Below are positions 35,080 through 47,948 of a stretch of 64,000 nt of DNA, piece after piece. Below the pieces are notes generated by a model. The model saw only the letters and a list, made by a program, of their open reading frames with translations. It had not been told where the DNA came from and did no database searches. Made by a program: the position numbers and the translations under genes. The DNA is from Carya illinoinensis. Taxonomy: Eukaryota > Streptophyta > Magnoliopsida > Fagales > Juglandaceae. The stretch's first letter is position 1. Each line of letters opens with the position of its first letter. The stretch lies in assembly GCF_018687715.1 (NCBI RefSeq), contig NC_056758.1, positions 15,505,501 to 15,569,500 on the forward strand, in the 5' to 3' direction.

Positions 35080-37567
35080 TTGTTGACTGAATCAAGAACT
35101 GATAACTAAAGAGAGATCAGCTTTTTTAAAGCTAAAATCGTTCAATGAAAAAACAAAGAGCCAGTACGTAATTGAAATAAATGTTATCTAGCTAGCTCAT
35201 GAGTCATGTATATATGATTACAGATTATATGTAAAATGAAACGAGTGAAGAACGTCTGACTTTTCGGTTTCAGAGTGTTTTGGTAGCTCGCTTCAATTAT
35301 CGTTGTGCAATTAATAGCCTCGCTAGTTACTCTTTTCTCCGCTAACTCTCCCAGATCTCGTTTCAGAGATGTCTTCTCCTTCTTCTTCTTCCCAGTTCGC
35401 TCATACATGATCATGATGTGTATGGATCCTCTCTTCCTTATAATGCAAGTTCATGAATGGTCATCATTGACTTGTACTCAGTTTCGCACATTGTTTTAAA
35501 AAAATATATATAAATCTATGATCCACGTGGAAAGATCAAATAAAATATATAACACCAAAGGCAAATGTATAACAAGGGCGGCAGAGTAACACTCTTAAAT
35601 GTTGCAATCATGAAAAGAAAAGAGGCTGACTACTAAGATCACTAGTATTTGCTAACCAAATGTCTGTGTTTAGTTAAATTTTGGCTAATTTGAGCAAAAG
35701 TCATATGCATGGGAGAGTATTCAAAACTTACTTTTGAGCTATAATAATTTCATTTCTTTTTTTAAATTTGATTAGTTACTATTCACATCAAAAATAATAT
35801 TTTTCTCTAAAAATATTTCCAAACGTATTTGTTGGATAATTAAGTTAAGAAAAAAATAATTTTAAGTAAAAATTAAATTATTAATTGGAGTATATTTATA
35901 AAATATACAAAAATAATTATTAAAATTTTAACTTTTGGATAAATAGTTCAATATGATTTAATATCTTCATTGGTTTTAATTTTAGCCAAAACTTTAACTT
36001 TTTATTAAATTTTAAACTTAACAATGGTTAGGAATGCTCTAAAACGAGCATTAGCATTGCTCTTTTCAAAATGGAGGAATCTTCAAAATTTTAAGGGTTT
36101 GTGGTTAAAATTAAGGAAAATTCTTCTTGTCATCCTCACACTTCACACACCACACTTATTTTAATTTTTTTTTCATTTTTTCTATAATAAATATATAGTG
36201 TGTGGATGATAAATAGAATAATTCAATTAGTTTAATAAGAATAAAATGAAATAAAAAATAAATAAAAATAAAAAATAATATTTTAATATATAAAGTATGT
36301 GGTGTGGGATGATGTGTAGCATTCCTCTAAAATTAAAAGCTGCATTGGATTCGGTGAACAATCAAAACTCCAACTTTGAGCTATAGTATATTTACTTTCT
36401 TCTCCTAATTTGAAGACACACTGTTTATAGTCTATTCATATTATTTTATTACAAAATCACTTTCTCCAATTATAAAATTACTGTCCATAAAAAACAATAA
36501 TTTAAGTATTAAATAAAATTATTAATGTACATATAATTAGTATAATTGAAAATATGAAAAATAAATAAATTAAAAATATTATTATAAAAAAATAATATTA
36601 TATTATTATTTTAACTAATCTAATATGAAGTTATGGTTGGGGAGAATTTTGATTTATGAAAAAATATAAACTTTTCACCAAATTTTAAAGAGGCTTTAAT
36701 CAAACTAATATACTAATGCTCTAATTGGGCTGAATGTGTATATGGATAATCTCATGGCTGCATTATTCTAGGCCATTACACTAGTTTTGACTAGGATGAC
36801 TACTGGTCAATATCCACGATAAATTTTTAAGGGATATGTTTTGGCCACCGTTGGTAGTTTCTGCTAGAGGTTATTGTTGGTCTATTTTATTTTTTGTTTA
36901 ATAATTAAGTAAGTATTTTTTAATAATATTATAATTTTTTTAAAAAAAATATATATTTAAAAGTGTTAAAAAAATACATATAAAAAAAACTAAAAATAAA
37001 AATATACATTACAACTAACAATAGCTCCCGAGTAGCTGTAGTGCTGCCCAATTTTTAAACATTTAACAAACAAAGAAGAAGGAGAAGAAGAAGATGGTGG
37101 GCTGGACTCTAGTTCATTTTATATTGACTAGACTATCCTTAAAATTGGGAGTGATCATCACTTTTATTCAACATCCCTTAATTAGTCGGATTTGATTCCG
37201 GCCATTTAAAAAATAAATATTTGATGGTCACCTGTTTTAGTAAATCAAGGAACATGCACCCGACACATGAAAAATTCTATTTTCAAGCAGTACATTTAAT
37301 AAAATACTTATATTATATAATTTAATTTATAAGATAAATTTTAAAATTTAAATTTTATAAATTAAATATTATAATATAAATGATATAAATTATTTATCTT
37401 AAATACCGACTTGAAAATAGAATAACTTCCAACAAATATATCAATAGCATTGCCCTTTTTTTTTCCTATAGCATTATAACTACTTTAATGGAATCTTCAT
37501 CGAAGCACCGCACACTCCCCCTTGTAACTTCATCGAAGCCCTTTTACCTATGCGGCCACCTTTCTCA
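35080..37567. other. AT-rich intergenic DNA with a small MITE (36120-36326)
   Basis: Mostly AT-rich with no coding potential. At 36120-36326, CATCCTCACACTTCACACACCAC on the left is imperfectly inverted at the right (GTATGTGGTGTGGGATGATG), as in a foldback MITE. It resembles the 1850-2262 copies. Confidence 0.45.
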
Positions 37568-37575
37568 ATCCCAAC

Positions 37576-39757
37576 TAGGGGTGAGCATCGGCCGGTCCGG
37601 ACCGGCAAAACCGACCGGACCGGCACTGTTTGGACCGGACCGGACCGGATCGAATTGGGTCGGTCCGGTCCGGTCCCATTTTTAAGGGACCGAAAAGATT
37701 CGGTCCGGTCCCGGTCCGGGAGTTTTTCACCCCGGACCGGACCGAATAGAAATAAAAAAAATAAATAAATATTATTTATATATATTATTGATATAATAGT
37801 TGTATATAATTAAATTATTAATTATATAATTATATATGGTATAAAAAAATATTAATAGTCTAATATAGACTATAGTTATACTAATATAGTTATACTAAAT
37901 CACTATAACTAATACTTCAACAATAGCTATAGTGACCTATACTAATAGTCTACTATTAATACTAATATACTATTATATAATTTATATAGTTATACTAATC
38001 ACTATAATTAATACTATGTATAGCTATATAATATATTTATCACTTTAATTAATATAATTTAAATATCACTATACTTATATTTAATGAATATATAAAAATC
38101 ATTATAGTTAATACTTATATAGTTATACTAAAGCATTGATTTACCATAACTAATATTACTAATATATAGCTATATTAATGGTCTAATACTATTATAATTT
38201 GGGTAGTTATACTAATCATAATAAGTTAATAACTAAATCACTAGAAATATAACTATATATATTTAGTATGAATGTATTATTATATTATTTAATATATAAC
38301 TATAATATATAGTACTAGTATATATTAATATATTATAAGAGTTATAGTATAAATATAATATATAAATTATAATATACTAAATCACCATAATAGTAACTAA
38401 TACTAATATATAGTTATACTAATAGTCTACTATTATATAATTATACTAATCACTATAATTAAAACTAATATATAGCTATACAATATACTTATATAGTTGT
38501 ACTAATACTATTAGTCTATTATATACTCTAAAACTCAATTCTAATATAGGCTATATAGTTATAACTAATACTAATATTTATATTAATACTAATGATGTAG
38601 AATATAGTTATACTAACTAATTGATTCAACATAACTAATATTACTAATATAATATAGCCAAATTGAATTATTAATAGTCTAATACCAATACAATTATATA
38701 GTTATACTAATCATAAATTCATAATAACTAAATCATTATAAGTCTATAACTATATATATTTAATATCAATGTATTACTATATTCGTTAATGTATAACTAT
38801 TAACTATAATATATAGTACTAGTATAACCGATCAAAAATATATATATATATATATATAATGTATTAACATATTATAAAAGTTATAGAATAAATTATAATA
38901 TATCATATATTTGTAAATTTATAATAGTATTAATATAGTTAGCTTAATATATAATATGTTAGTATTAAATCACCATAACTACATAGAGTATTAGTAATAA
39001 GAGTATTACTATTATTTAATATAGTATTACATATAGTATTACTATCATTACATATAGTTATTAGTTATAGTTATTAATACTAGTATAGTTATTAATACTA
39101 GTATAGTTATTAGTACTAATAGATTAATAGTATTAGTTATTAGTATTACTATTACATATAGTTACATATATAGTTATCACTATTACTATTATTATATATA
39201 GTTATTAGTTATAGTATAGTTATTATTATATATATTTATTAGTTATAGTATTATTACTAATAGACTAATAGTATTAGCATATTACTAATATATATATATA
39301 TATAATAGTATACTATATGTATATATATTACAATATAATTACATAAATATTAAAAAACATGTCATTAAATATTAGCATATTACATAAATATATAGTTATC
39401 ACTATTACTATTATTACATATAGTTATTAGTTATAGTATAGTTATTATTACATATATTTATTAGTTATAGTATTATTACTAATAGACTAATAGTATTAGC
39501 ATATTACTAATATATATATAATACTATATGTATATATATTAAATATATTACAATATAATTACATAAATATTAAAAAAAAAATGTCATTAGAGAAAAAGTC
39601 AACCTTGGACCGAATGGACCGACCGGACCGGACCGGACCGGACCAGTCCTGATGGAGTTCGGTCCGGTCCAGGGTGGGAAAACCCTGGACCGAATAGGTC
39701 CGGTCCGGTCCACAAAACCTCCCCGGACCGGACCGGACCGGACCGAACTCACCCCTA
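37576..39757. mobile_element. Non-autonomous hAT-type element (2182 bp) with GGACCG arrays
   Basis: Terminal inverted repeats TAGGGGTGAG / CTCACCCCTA are flanked by a perfect 8-bp target duplication ATCCCAAC (37568-37575 and 39758-39765); 8 bp is the hAT hallmark. Next to each end lies a GC-rich array of GGACCG/CGGTCC units (37595-37745 and 39605-39745) in inverted orientation. Between them lie about 1.8 kb of almost pure A/T built from TATAGTTATACTAAT-type words. No transposase frame. The low-complexity frames in the arrays (37550-37768 plus, 39570-39776 minus) are not genes. Confidence 0.88.
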
Positions 39758-39765
39758 ATCCCAAC

Positions 39766-40280
39766 AAATGGCCCACGTCAACCTATCTAAGATGGATAAT
39801 TATACTCTTACATCTCGTTTAATACTGTTTTATTACCCCTTTGTTTTTCATTTTGCTCTTTAAATTTAGATTAAAAGCTTCATAACATGATCTTTTTTTA
39901 TAATTTATAAGAAAATAAATTCAATTAACTAACATAATCATGAAATTTAATAAAAAAACAAATTCAATTTTATAAAAATTAAACTTTAATTTTATAAAAA
40001 TTGAATTAAAGAATAAAAGAATGTCAATTTTTATAAAATTGAATTTATTTCTAATTAGATTACATGAATACGTAGTTGATTGAATTTATTTTATTCTAAA
40101 TTATGCAAGAAGGCCATGTTTTGAAATTTTTAATCTAAATTTAAAGAACAAATTGAAAAAAAAAATGGCTAAATAATAAAATTGTAATAAATGATATGTA
40201 AAAGTATCATTGCCCATTCAAGATTGCGTAGAAACAGACTAACAAATGCACCATATCATTTCTTACTATTTATTACATAT
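39766..40280. other. AT-rich spacer with foldback potential
   Basis: 39950-40060 repeats AATTTTATAAAAATTGAATT in both orientations, so it could form a hairpin. No coding content until the LINE frame begins near 40281. Confidence 0.45.
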
Positions 40281-40379
40281 GGAAGATTAACATATATACC
40301 TCCAATAGCCAAGAATTTTCTTTGGAGAGTCTGTCGAAATATACTGCTCACCAAGATTAATTTAGACAAAAGGAATATA
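40281..40379 (+). pseudogene. LINE (non-LTR retrotransposon) fragment, left part: zf-RVT domain
   Basis: Reads IPPIAKNFLWRVCRNILLTK, the start of the reverse-transcriptase zinc-binding domain of plant L1-type LINEs (consensus PPKIKxFLWRxxxNxLPT). CACTA 2 cuts the frame at 40379. The continuation (CPMC...HILWEC) lies at 56735 onward in the matching frame. Sequence left of 40281 no longer resembles a LINE, so the 5' part is lost. Confidence 0.8.
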
Positions 40380-41170
40380 CACTACAAGAAATTCGCCCTT
40401 TTGCAGCGCATAAAATCGCTGCAAATACATACAAAAAACGCTGATATTAATCAATTGCAGCGTTATTACCCTCCTTGCATCTTCGACAGTATAAATGTGA
40501 TATTTTTGATCAATTCCAACGTTGCTGAAAATACGCTGCAAAAGGATTCATTTGCAGCGTTCTTACACCGCTGCAAATCATATAATTTTCCGCTACAAAC
40601 GACCACATCATCTGAACGGGTTGGCGCTGCAATAGATCAATCGCAGCGAAATTTATCCTTGCTATATCAATAAAGTTCGCTGCAATAGACATCCAACAAC
40701 AGCAACGCTACAGCTTGTTCGTTGCTTTTGTAGCTTTTTGCAACACTTAAAATCGCTGCAATTAATATATACGCGCTGCAATTGATCTACGTTAAAAGCA
40801 ACATATCATTTTAGCGCTGCTTTTGTTACCTATTGCAGCATCACTTAATCGCTGCAATAAACAAAAAAACGCTGGAATTGATATGGCAAAGCAACAATTA
40901 GTTTCGTTGCTTTTATTTATATACAACGTAATTGAATCGCTGCAAAGAGAGAAAAAGCGCTGCAATAGAGTAGACCAACAGCAACATATTTATATTCGTT
41001 GCTTTGGCCTGTAGTTGCAACGCTCTGTTATCGTTGCGTTTGAGTTTTTGCAACGTTAAGGAACGCTGCAAAAGACTAATTGCAGCGTTTTGGTAAATTA
41101 TTTATAATACCCAGGATTTAATGGTTTTTTAATTGCAACGATCAAAAAACGCTGCAAAAGATGGCTTTAC
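40380..41170. repeat. GCTGCAA subterminal array, 3' end of CACTA 2
   Basis: About 17 copies of (A/T)CGCTGCAA or TTGCAGCG-type words in both orientations within 790 bp. In En/Spm such arrays are bound by TNPA to bring the ends together; I infer the same role. The opposite end has far fewer copies. Confidence 0.8.
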
Positions 41171-44100
41171 AGTTTTTTTTTTCCCGTCCGCTTCGGCTTA
41201 TAACTAGGTCAATTAACTTAGTTAAATGTCCAATTTTGTAACTAACTGTAAATAATAAATTATTTTAAATCCAAATAATATTATTAATTGTTAGTTATTT
41301 ATATGTCCAAATAATAAATTATTTGTGTTTTAATACCTTAAATCCAATTTAAGGTATTTTCAAGCTTTTTTTCACCTATATGAAACGACACCTAGCTTAA
41401 ACCCAATATTAAGTACTTATAAATTAGCAAACATAATAAAAAATCCTTAGACACATATTATATAGTCAGCAATGAATATCTTGGATAAAAGTCTTGTGAT
41501 ATAACATCAAACACAGAGGGAATCTATTCCTCTTTGGGAATTCACAAAATATAGTTATGGGCTATACAATGGGGTGGACCAAATGGAACCAAGATCACAG
41601 CCACTTTTCTATCCACTAAATATATAGTGCTTCCAGTCTTGCTCTTTTATATTTAAAAATGTTATTTACACCAAGTGCACCTGGGCATTGTAGGCAGGAT
41701 ATATCAACTTTTCTTCTGCATCATGCGGGGGAAATTGATCTGTTGCATTATTTATAACGTCTTTCTCTCCAATCCAACCTACCTGTGATAAAAAAAAATG
41801 ACTAGTCAGGTGATTGCAAATACTTAGTAGTAGCGATTTATTATTATCAATCGCTAAAACAACTCCCAAAAATTCACAGTCTTTGGTAAGAACTACCCAA
41901 GTATTTGCTATTATCAAGAACTCAACAATATCCCTACTGTAGCAGTTTTCTATGATATTAAGTACACGTGGTAAGTGTGCACTGGAGAATCACAGATCAC
42001 TCTCTACTTCACTATCCGCTATTTCTGCATCCTTAGGATACATCTAGAGCAGGACAATCATCAAAACCAATCAACCAAGATTACACTTATATCACATCCT
42101 AAAGTTGAATCAAATCCAATGTATTCACCCAAGCATCATAAAAACAACCCCCAGTTTACACAACACAACACTACATTATACTAGATGTTGAGCTATCTCA
42201 TTATGCACCCAAAGTTACATTGCAAACCACAGTTATAGTTCATATACAGCCTTGATAATTTCGAGTTCGGAATCTTATGATTCTAAGTGTAATATAAATT
42301 AGCATATTAATAAATATGCTGGCAAACAGGGACCAAATCATCCAAGATAACACATTCTTATCATGCATATAAGTGTACTTGAGAAGAATATGTTACATTG
42401 CTGGCTGGTCTACTTTCATTAAACTTTATGATAATGAAATACTTGAAAAATCTCCTAAACAGTTTTATCCAAGTACACTTATATTTCTATAGTCATCCAT
42501 TTTTACCTGTCAGTGCTCAACTTCCTCATTTCCCGTATATTTCAAGACCAACTGCTCTGGTTGATAAGTTAATAAACACTCTAAATATATATTTCACAGA
42601 TAATCAGAAGAAGTCTCACTCTCACTGTGCAAACATAATCAGAAACAATGTTCAAGACAGTAATACATCAGGACAATTTTGCAAAACTGTAACAAAAGGA
42701 TGCTAAGAAAACTTTGAGATATGGAAAAAATTTGGAAGCACTTGTTTCTGCTTGTTTTCAGTCCATAGTTGTTTAAGGTACATTGAGATATGAAACCTCC
42801 AATGGCAATCAAACCAGTAACTCCAGAATCCAGCTGTTAAACCCATTCCCAGAGGCGATGGATATAGAAATTCATGGTTTGTTACCTACCCATCTGTCCA
42901 GTATTTAAATAAAGTTGTGGCCTATACAACTTTGAATCAGCCTCCATTTATTTATGGTTGAGTTAATAAAACCTGGATAATTTGATATCACATGGGCTAT
43001 AACTAATCATTTCAATAACATTAGTTTTACCATATGTAACAGAGTTTTTTTTTTTATCTAACGTGGATTCCAATTGCAAGCATATATTCCAGCAAGCGTT
43101 AAGCATATTCACCTAATGCTAGGATTTGCTATATTCAATGAAAACACGCATTAAAAAAAATAAAACAGATCCAACCCTTTTTTAATGTGTAATGTTCATG
43201 GATCTAAAGTTTAGTTCCTGGTACATCAGAAGCCATATTTGCAGATATGGCTTTTCTTGAGGGACCATTTGGCCATTTGTTCTCGGGAGTACTAATACCT
43301 ATCCTGGTTTTGCATTAAAAACAGGGGGAACTTGATACATTGCAAATGGAGTGGATCAGGAGAACAGTTTGCTCTGTCATGTTCAAAGTTACTCATGACA
43401 ACTCATCTCATACATTGGATAACATGCTTGTCAAAATATAGGGTACCCACTTCATATTTACCCCATTTCAGAATCTGAAAGTGTTGTAGGGAGCTTTGCC
43501 CGTGGACAAGCAAGCCTAATTATAGACATTCTTTAGTGGTCCTAAACCTGAATTCTTTTTAGTAGCATAAAACACCTCAACATGAAGATCCAAGTTTATG
43601 CCATCACAGAGAAAAATGACACACTACTGGTTGGAAGATTCAATACGTATTCCACATGTTGTGCAAAACCATACCTGGAATTATAAATGCTAGGAAAACA
43701 CCACAAAGTGAACGCATCCATTGAATCCTCATATCTGAAGAAAAAAAAAAATAAGCATGTTTTGACAGTATGGGAACATATGAATGGTAAACCTCTCTCC
43801 AAGTTGGAAAACCTGAATTAGAAAAGGGAAGAGACCGTATTTCACTACTTTGGTCTAATAAGTAGCAACAGCAAATGATGGAAAAATTCACACTGGGAAC
43901 AAGGTTTGTAAAAAACCAGTGATTAATTTGTAGCACTATGGTGGTGCATAAGTGGTAAGTGAGTAGAAAACTACTACCCCAATAAAAAGCTATTGAAACT
44001 TTTCTTTACCTGTCTCTCTTTTCTGTTACATTAACAGATTCTCTCCATATTGGCTTACACACAATGTAACCATAACCTTAAACTATTGTTTTTGTCTACA

Positions 44101-45470
44101 TTTACTGATTCTTATAGCTGTCACTTCACAAATGACAGTACCCAAAGATAGGTATTGAACACTCTCCAGAATGCATTAACAAAAAACATTTTTCCAAGCA
44201 ATGAATTTATTTGCAACTCTATAAGTAAACCTAATATCATCTCTTAGGATACACTAGACCTACACAGGGCCTCACCTAAACTCTAAGGCAAGACTGCATT
44301 GATTCTGAAAATTTCTATGCAGTAATTTCCATAGAACTCCATAAAGCTTGGTATTGTGTTCAGCCATTAATTTCCTGTCCCCTAAAAGTGCTATAACAAC
44401 AGTACAGATTCTACTTCAAAATTTTACTGAAGTATTCTTCAGTAATATATACATGTTTACACAAATCTATATTAATGGTTTTGCTTCCACCCAAATATAG
44501 ATTCCACCAAATCTATGGTCCATGTCTGCTGGTCAACTTTCACATACCAGCAATAGTACTGTATTAAAGGGAAGAGGAAGACATAACCTCATTGTGGCAA
44601 GTAACCAAAAAAAGTAGGCTTTTCTAGCATTCAAATAAGTGGAGATGAATCCATACCTGAATACATATTTCATATGTCCCCAGTCACTCCAATACATCTC
44701 ATCCATGCCACAATAATGCTGAAGTGCTGCATACCAATTTCATCATCTGTCCTATTATAATCAGAAATCCATGATAAGATCAGTCACCACGGCAATACCA
44801 GAAATATACTGAACAATTTACACTTTCAGAACTTATCCATCTAAGGTAGTATGTAAAATAGAAGACATTGTACCCATAAACCCATAAAAGCATAGATCAC
44901 TTTCATTACTTATCCATCTAGATGTAGCCTTAATGAAGCTGTTCAGAATGAAGTTAAGCATTTAGAAACTACAAATTATGCTATTACTGTGGATAAACAA
45001 GAAAATGCCAGGTTGTGTATAATTCCATCACTTGGTGTAAACATTATAAGCAACCCTAACTATCACCACAATTCCCTTGTAAAAAATACAATTAATCTCC
45101 TGGAATCACTTATAGACTTACTTAACTTCCATAGAATCACGAAGGATTGTGCATATGCCCATAATACGTCACATAATTGCGTTCTTAATTCAAACCAATT
45201 CTGGAATTTCCCAGTGCCAGTCACATGCATCCTTATCCAACACCAATGCGTGACTGTATGAATATTCATACAGTCACGCCCAAAAAGCCCCTCAACTGCC
45301 CAATGCCGCTGACCCTTTACAAAAAAGTAGACAACCTTCCTTTATATATATATATATATGTATGTATATATATATATTGTGGCAATACTATTGGTCACCC
45401 ACCATCTCCAACAACCAAAAAGTGCCCAACCCCCTCAAAAAATGTCATTCCCTTTATTTATCGGCGACGC
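41171..45470. other. Non-coding interior of CACTA 2, possible captured DNA
   Basis: The base composition is unlike the AT-rich repeats outside. Several minus-strand splice-like patterns occur, for example a 60-bp segment at 43678-43737 between TTTCTTCAG and GTATGG, and a frame ending AYNAQVHLV (stop at 41666) directly after TTTTATCACAG. I recognise no protein. A (TA)n run sits at 45341-45376. It could be 3' transcribed DNA of the element or captured host introns. Confidence 0.3.
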
Positions 45471-47564
45471 TCATGGAGTCTCTCCATGATCCTGGATCGA
45501 CTCCGTGTTCCCACGGAAATTGAGTAAAAATTCCCTCATAATCTTATCTGTTTCATTTTGCCTCTCACGCAGTTTCATTACTTCATCCTGAAGTACATCA
45601 AGCTGTGTCTTGTACTTGTCGGCATCTTTTTTATAATTCTCTGCATCTTTCTTGTAAGTGTCTGCATCTTGCTTGTGTTTTTCAATCAAGGCTAGGTACT
45701 CTTTTTCCCTTTGGATCTCCCGTTGTCTTGTCGACTCCGGGATGACCATCTCTCCTAGGCCCCTTGCATATCCTGGTCTAGAGCCAAGTACCTCCCTAAA
45801 TACACTTGCTGCTGCCTCAGCGGTGCGTTGCTCAGGCTCGAGACCATCCAGCTTCCCAACCATCTCCTTCTGCACGTGGAAATTTAAACATGAATGAATC
45901 AGTTGTGTGTCGTGTAGTGACATATGAAAGAGACAGGTTCAAATAACAAGCTGGAAACCATCATATAATGCAAATATATAACCTACAATTGGTATCATAC
46001 TCACATAGGTTGCTTCAGTTGCTGAGGTGACAAATTTACCGGTCTTCTTTGACCAATGCGTCTCCTTATAGAACTCCACCAAATCGGCATTTGCAGCCCT
46101 CTACAAGTGTGTAATCTTGTCAGCCAGTTGTTCAATCAAGAACATCAATATTAAACACAAATCTAAAGACCTTACACTAGACATTGTACATGAAGCTAAT
46201 TGATAGCCACACATGGAACATAACTGAAAATCATAGACCAGTAGCACTATAATTATAGTCATTGTGATAGAAAGATTTAATGGACGTTGGGTTGTGACAT
46301 CATTATTCGCTGAAATCAGTTGAAATTACATACCTTTTCCTCCAATATCCTAACAAATGATTTCCGGCCGGCTGTGTGGTTGATGGTTAAAGCCTTTCTA
46401 TTTTCCCGATTTTGCCTTGACATTTTCTAAAATTAAGTAGCATATGTCAGCTTACCCAAACCAGCATAATAAACAGAAATTCAGACGTTTCCAAATGTTA
46501 AAATTCCTTCAGCTTAATATTGTGAGTAACCAATAATCACCTTGAATTCGTCGCTTCCCCACCTCCGACACAAGGTTTCCCAAACGTTCACATCAACCAT
46601 GGAACAACCAGAAGCCAATGCTTCTTCGTGGCTTCCGTATGATTCATATTTTTTGTGTAATTGGTGATGGAATGCATTGAACCTCTTACGCAGCTGCTTG
46701 AAGACAGTCAACCTATGATTCTCCCGGTCCCAATCCAACACGAAGTCACCCTACATGCAAGAACGTCACATTAAAACAATATAACGTTCTATTGTACTCT
46801 CACTCCCATGAGTCAATATGAAAGGCACATATCTTACCCTCACACGGTCGACCAACTCGTCCTTTTGTGCCTGTGGCATATCAGTCCATCTCGCATAGCT
46901 CATGTCGCAATGTTGTTTTATAATTTGCGTGAGCCGTGCAGTAAACAGGGATGAGTTCGTACAGCAAGGTGCGGTTTCACTGTCATTAATCTTCAATAAC
47001 ACTTTTCCTTGCTTTCTCAACATCTCGAAAGCAATACACTTAGCCGGCCCACGTTTCCGTTTGGGCGGCTCCTGGTTTGTTGCAGTCATTGTGGGGGCAG
47101 TCGCGTCTGTATTACAAGATAACAAAAAGTACTTGATCATTATTAGGAAAGCATCATTTGTTGTTTGCAAGAATGTCCCGAGGGTTTTGTAGTAAAAATA
47201 GAACATAACTGAAAATCGTACCGATATTGTCTCCGTTGGGTGGGGTGACAACAATACCCGTATTTTCTCTGTTTGGTGGGGTCACAACCGTAACAATATT
47301 ATTCTCGGTAGGTGGTGGTTCTCTAACTGGTGAGGGTTCTCTATTCGGCTCAGGTGGGGGCATCGGAATGGGACATGGAGGCTCCCATGGATGACTAGGA
47401 GGCTGAGTTGAGTCATCTGAGCCTGACTCATTATCTTCAAGTGAAGGGCTGTGGTATGAACTAATACGAACTCCTCGTGGTCGGCGTGCTCTACATGAGT
47501 ATGGTACAAATCTCCGACCTCGGGCACGTCGTCCAGCCCCTCTTCCTCGGGAACTTTCTTCCAT
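45471..47564 (-). CDS. TNPA-type protein (plant Transposase_24 / Ptta-En-Spm family), six exons
   Basis: Exons by GT-AG junctions, all phase-consistent: 47564-47222, 47106-46838, 46750-46541, 46426-46334, 46100-46005 and 45869-45471. Together they give 469 codons plus stop with no interruption. Order: an Arg-rich N-terminus (RGRGAGRRARGRR) and a Pro-rich stretch; the KRKRGPAKC lead into the conserved Transposase_24 region (QIIKQHCDMSYARWTDMPQ, KRFNAFHHQLHKKY, KKMSRQNRENRKALTINHTAGRKSF split over exons 3 and 4); SRPGYARGLG in exon 6; and a long charged coiled coil with QDADTYKKDAENYKKDADKYK repeats. TNPA-class proteins bind the subterminal repeats of CACTA elements and assist excision. The ATG follows a 3' splice site (AAATGCAG|GTGACACG, exon start 47572), so a spliced leader is likely. 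This copy appears functional at sequence level. Confidence 0.85.
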
Positions 47565-47948
47565 CGTGTCACCTGCATTTATTTAAAATGCCATCATTTA
47601 AGTTAGAAGTAATTCAAACCGGGATAATATAGCATTGGATTGATATTTAAATTAAAAAGCACAAAAAAATTATTTTAAGTCTGTTTTCACAATTTATGTA
47701 CATCATTACATCTACGATCATGGTAATAGGTTTTCAGAAGTACTGGATTTTTCAATGTAAACTTAATATGAAATGCAACATAACTTGCTGTACCAATTGG
47801 TAAACTCAAAAGTATCGAAATCATCCATACTTAGTTGAAGGTAGCAACAACTGTATTTCTTGATACCTTATATTGTACATTTACACATTACTAGAAAGGT
47901 AAACTCAAATTACAAAAGCAGTTCCGCAACAAGTAAATTTCTAGTTGA

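Noticed and set aside
37550..37768. Gly/Arg/Thr-rich frames in GGACCG arrays
   Set aside because: Low-complexity translation of a tandem DNA repeat inside a hAT-type element.
40380..40673. Continuation of the frame 40191-40673 as a 160-residue gene
   Set aside because: Only the first part (to 40379) is LINE; the rest is translation of the CACTA 2 subterminal repeats.
43596..43936. Overlapping minus-strand frames as a membrane protein gene
   Set aside because: Hydrophobic runs come from T-rich DNA; the frames conflict and no family is recognised.
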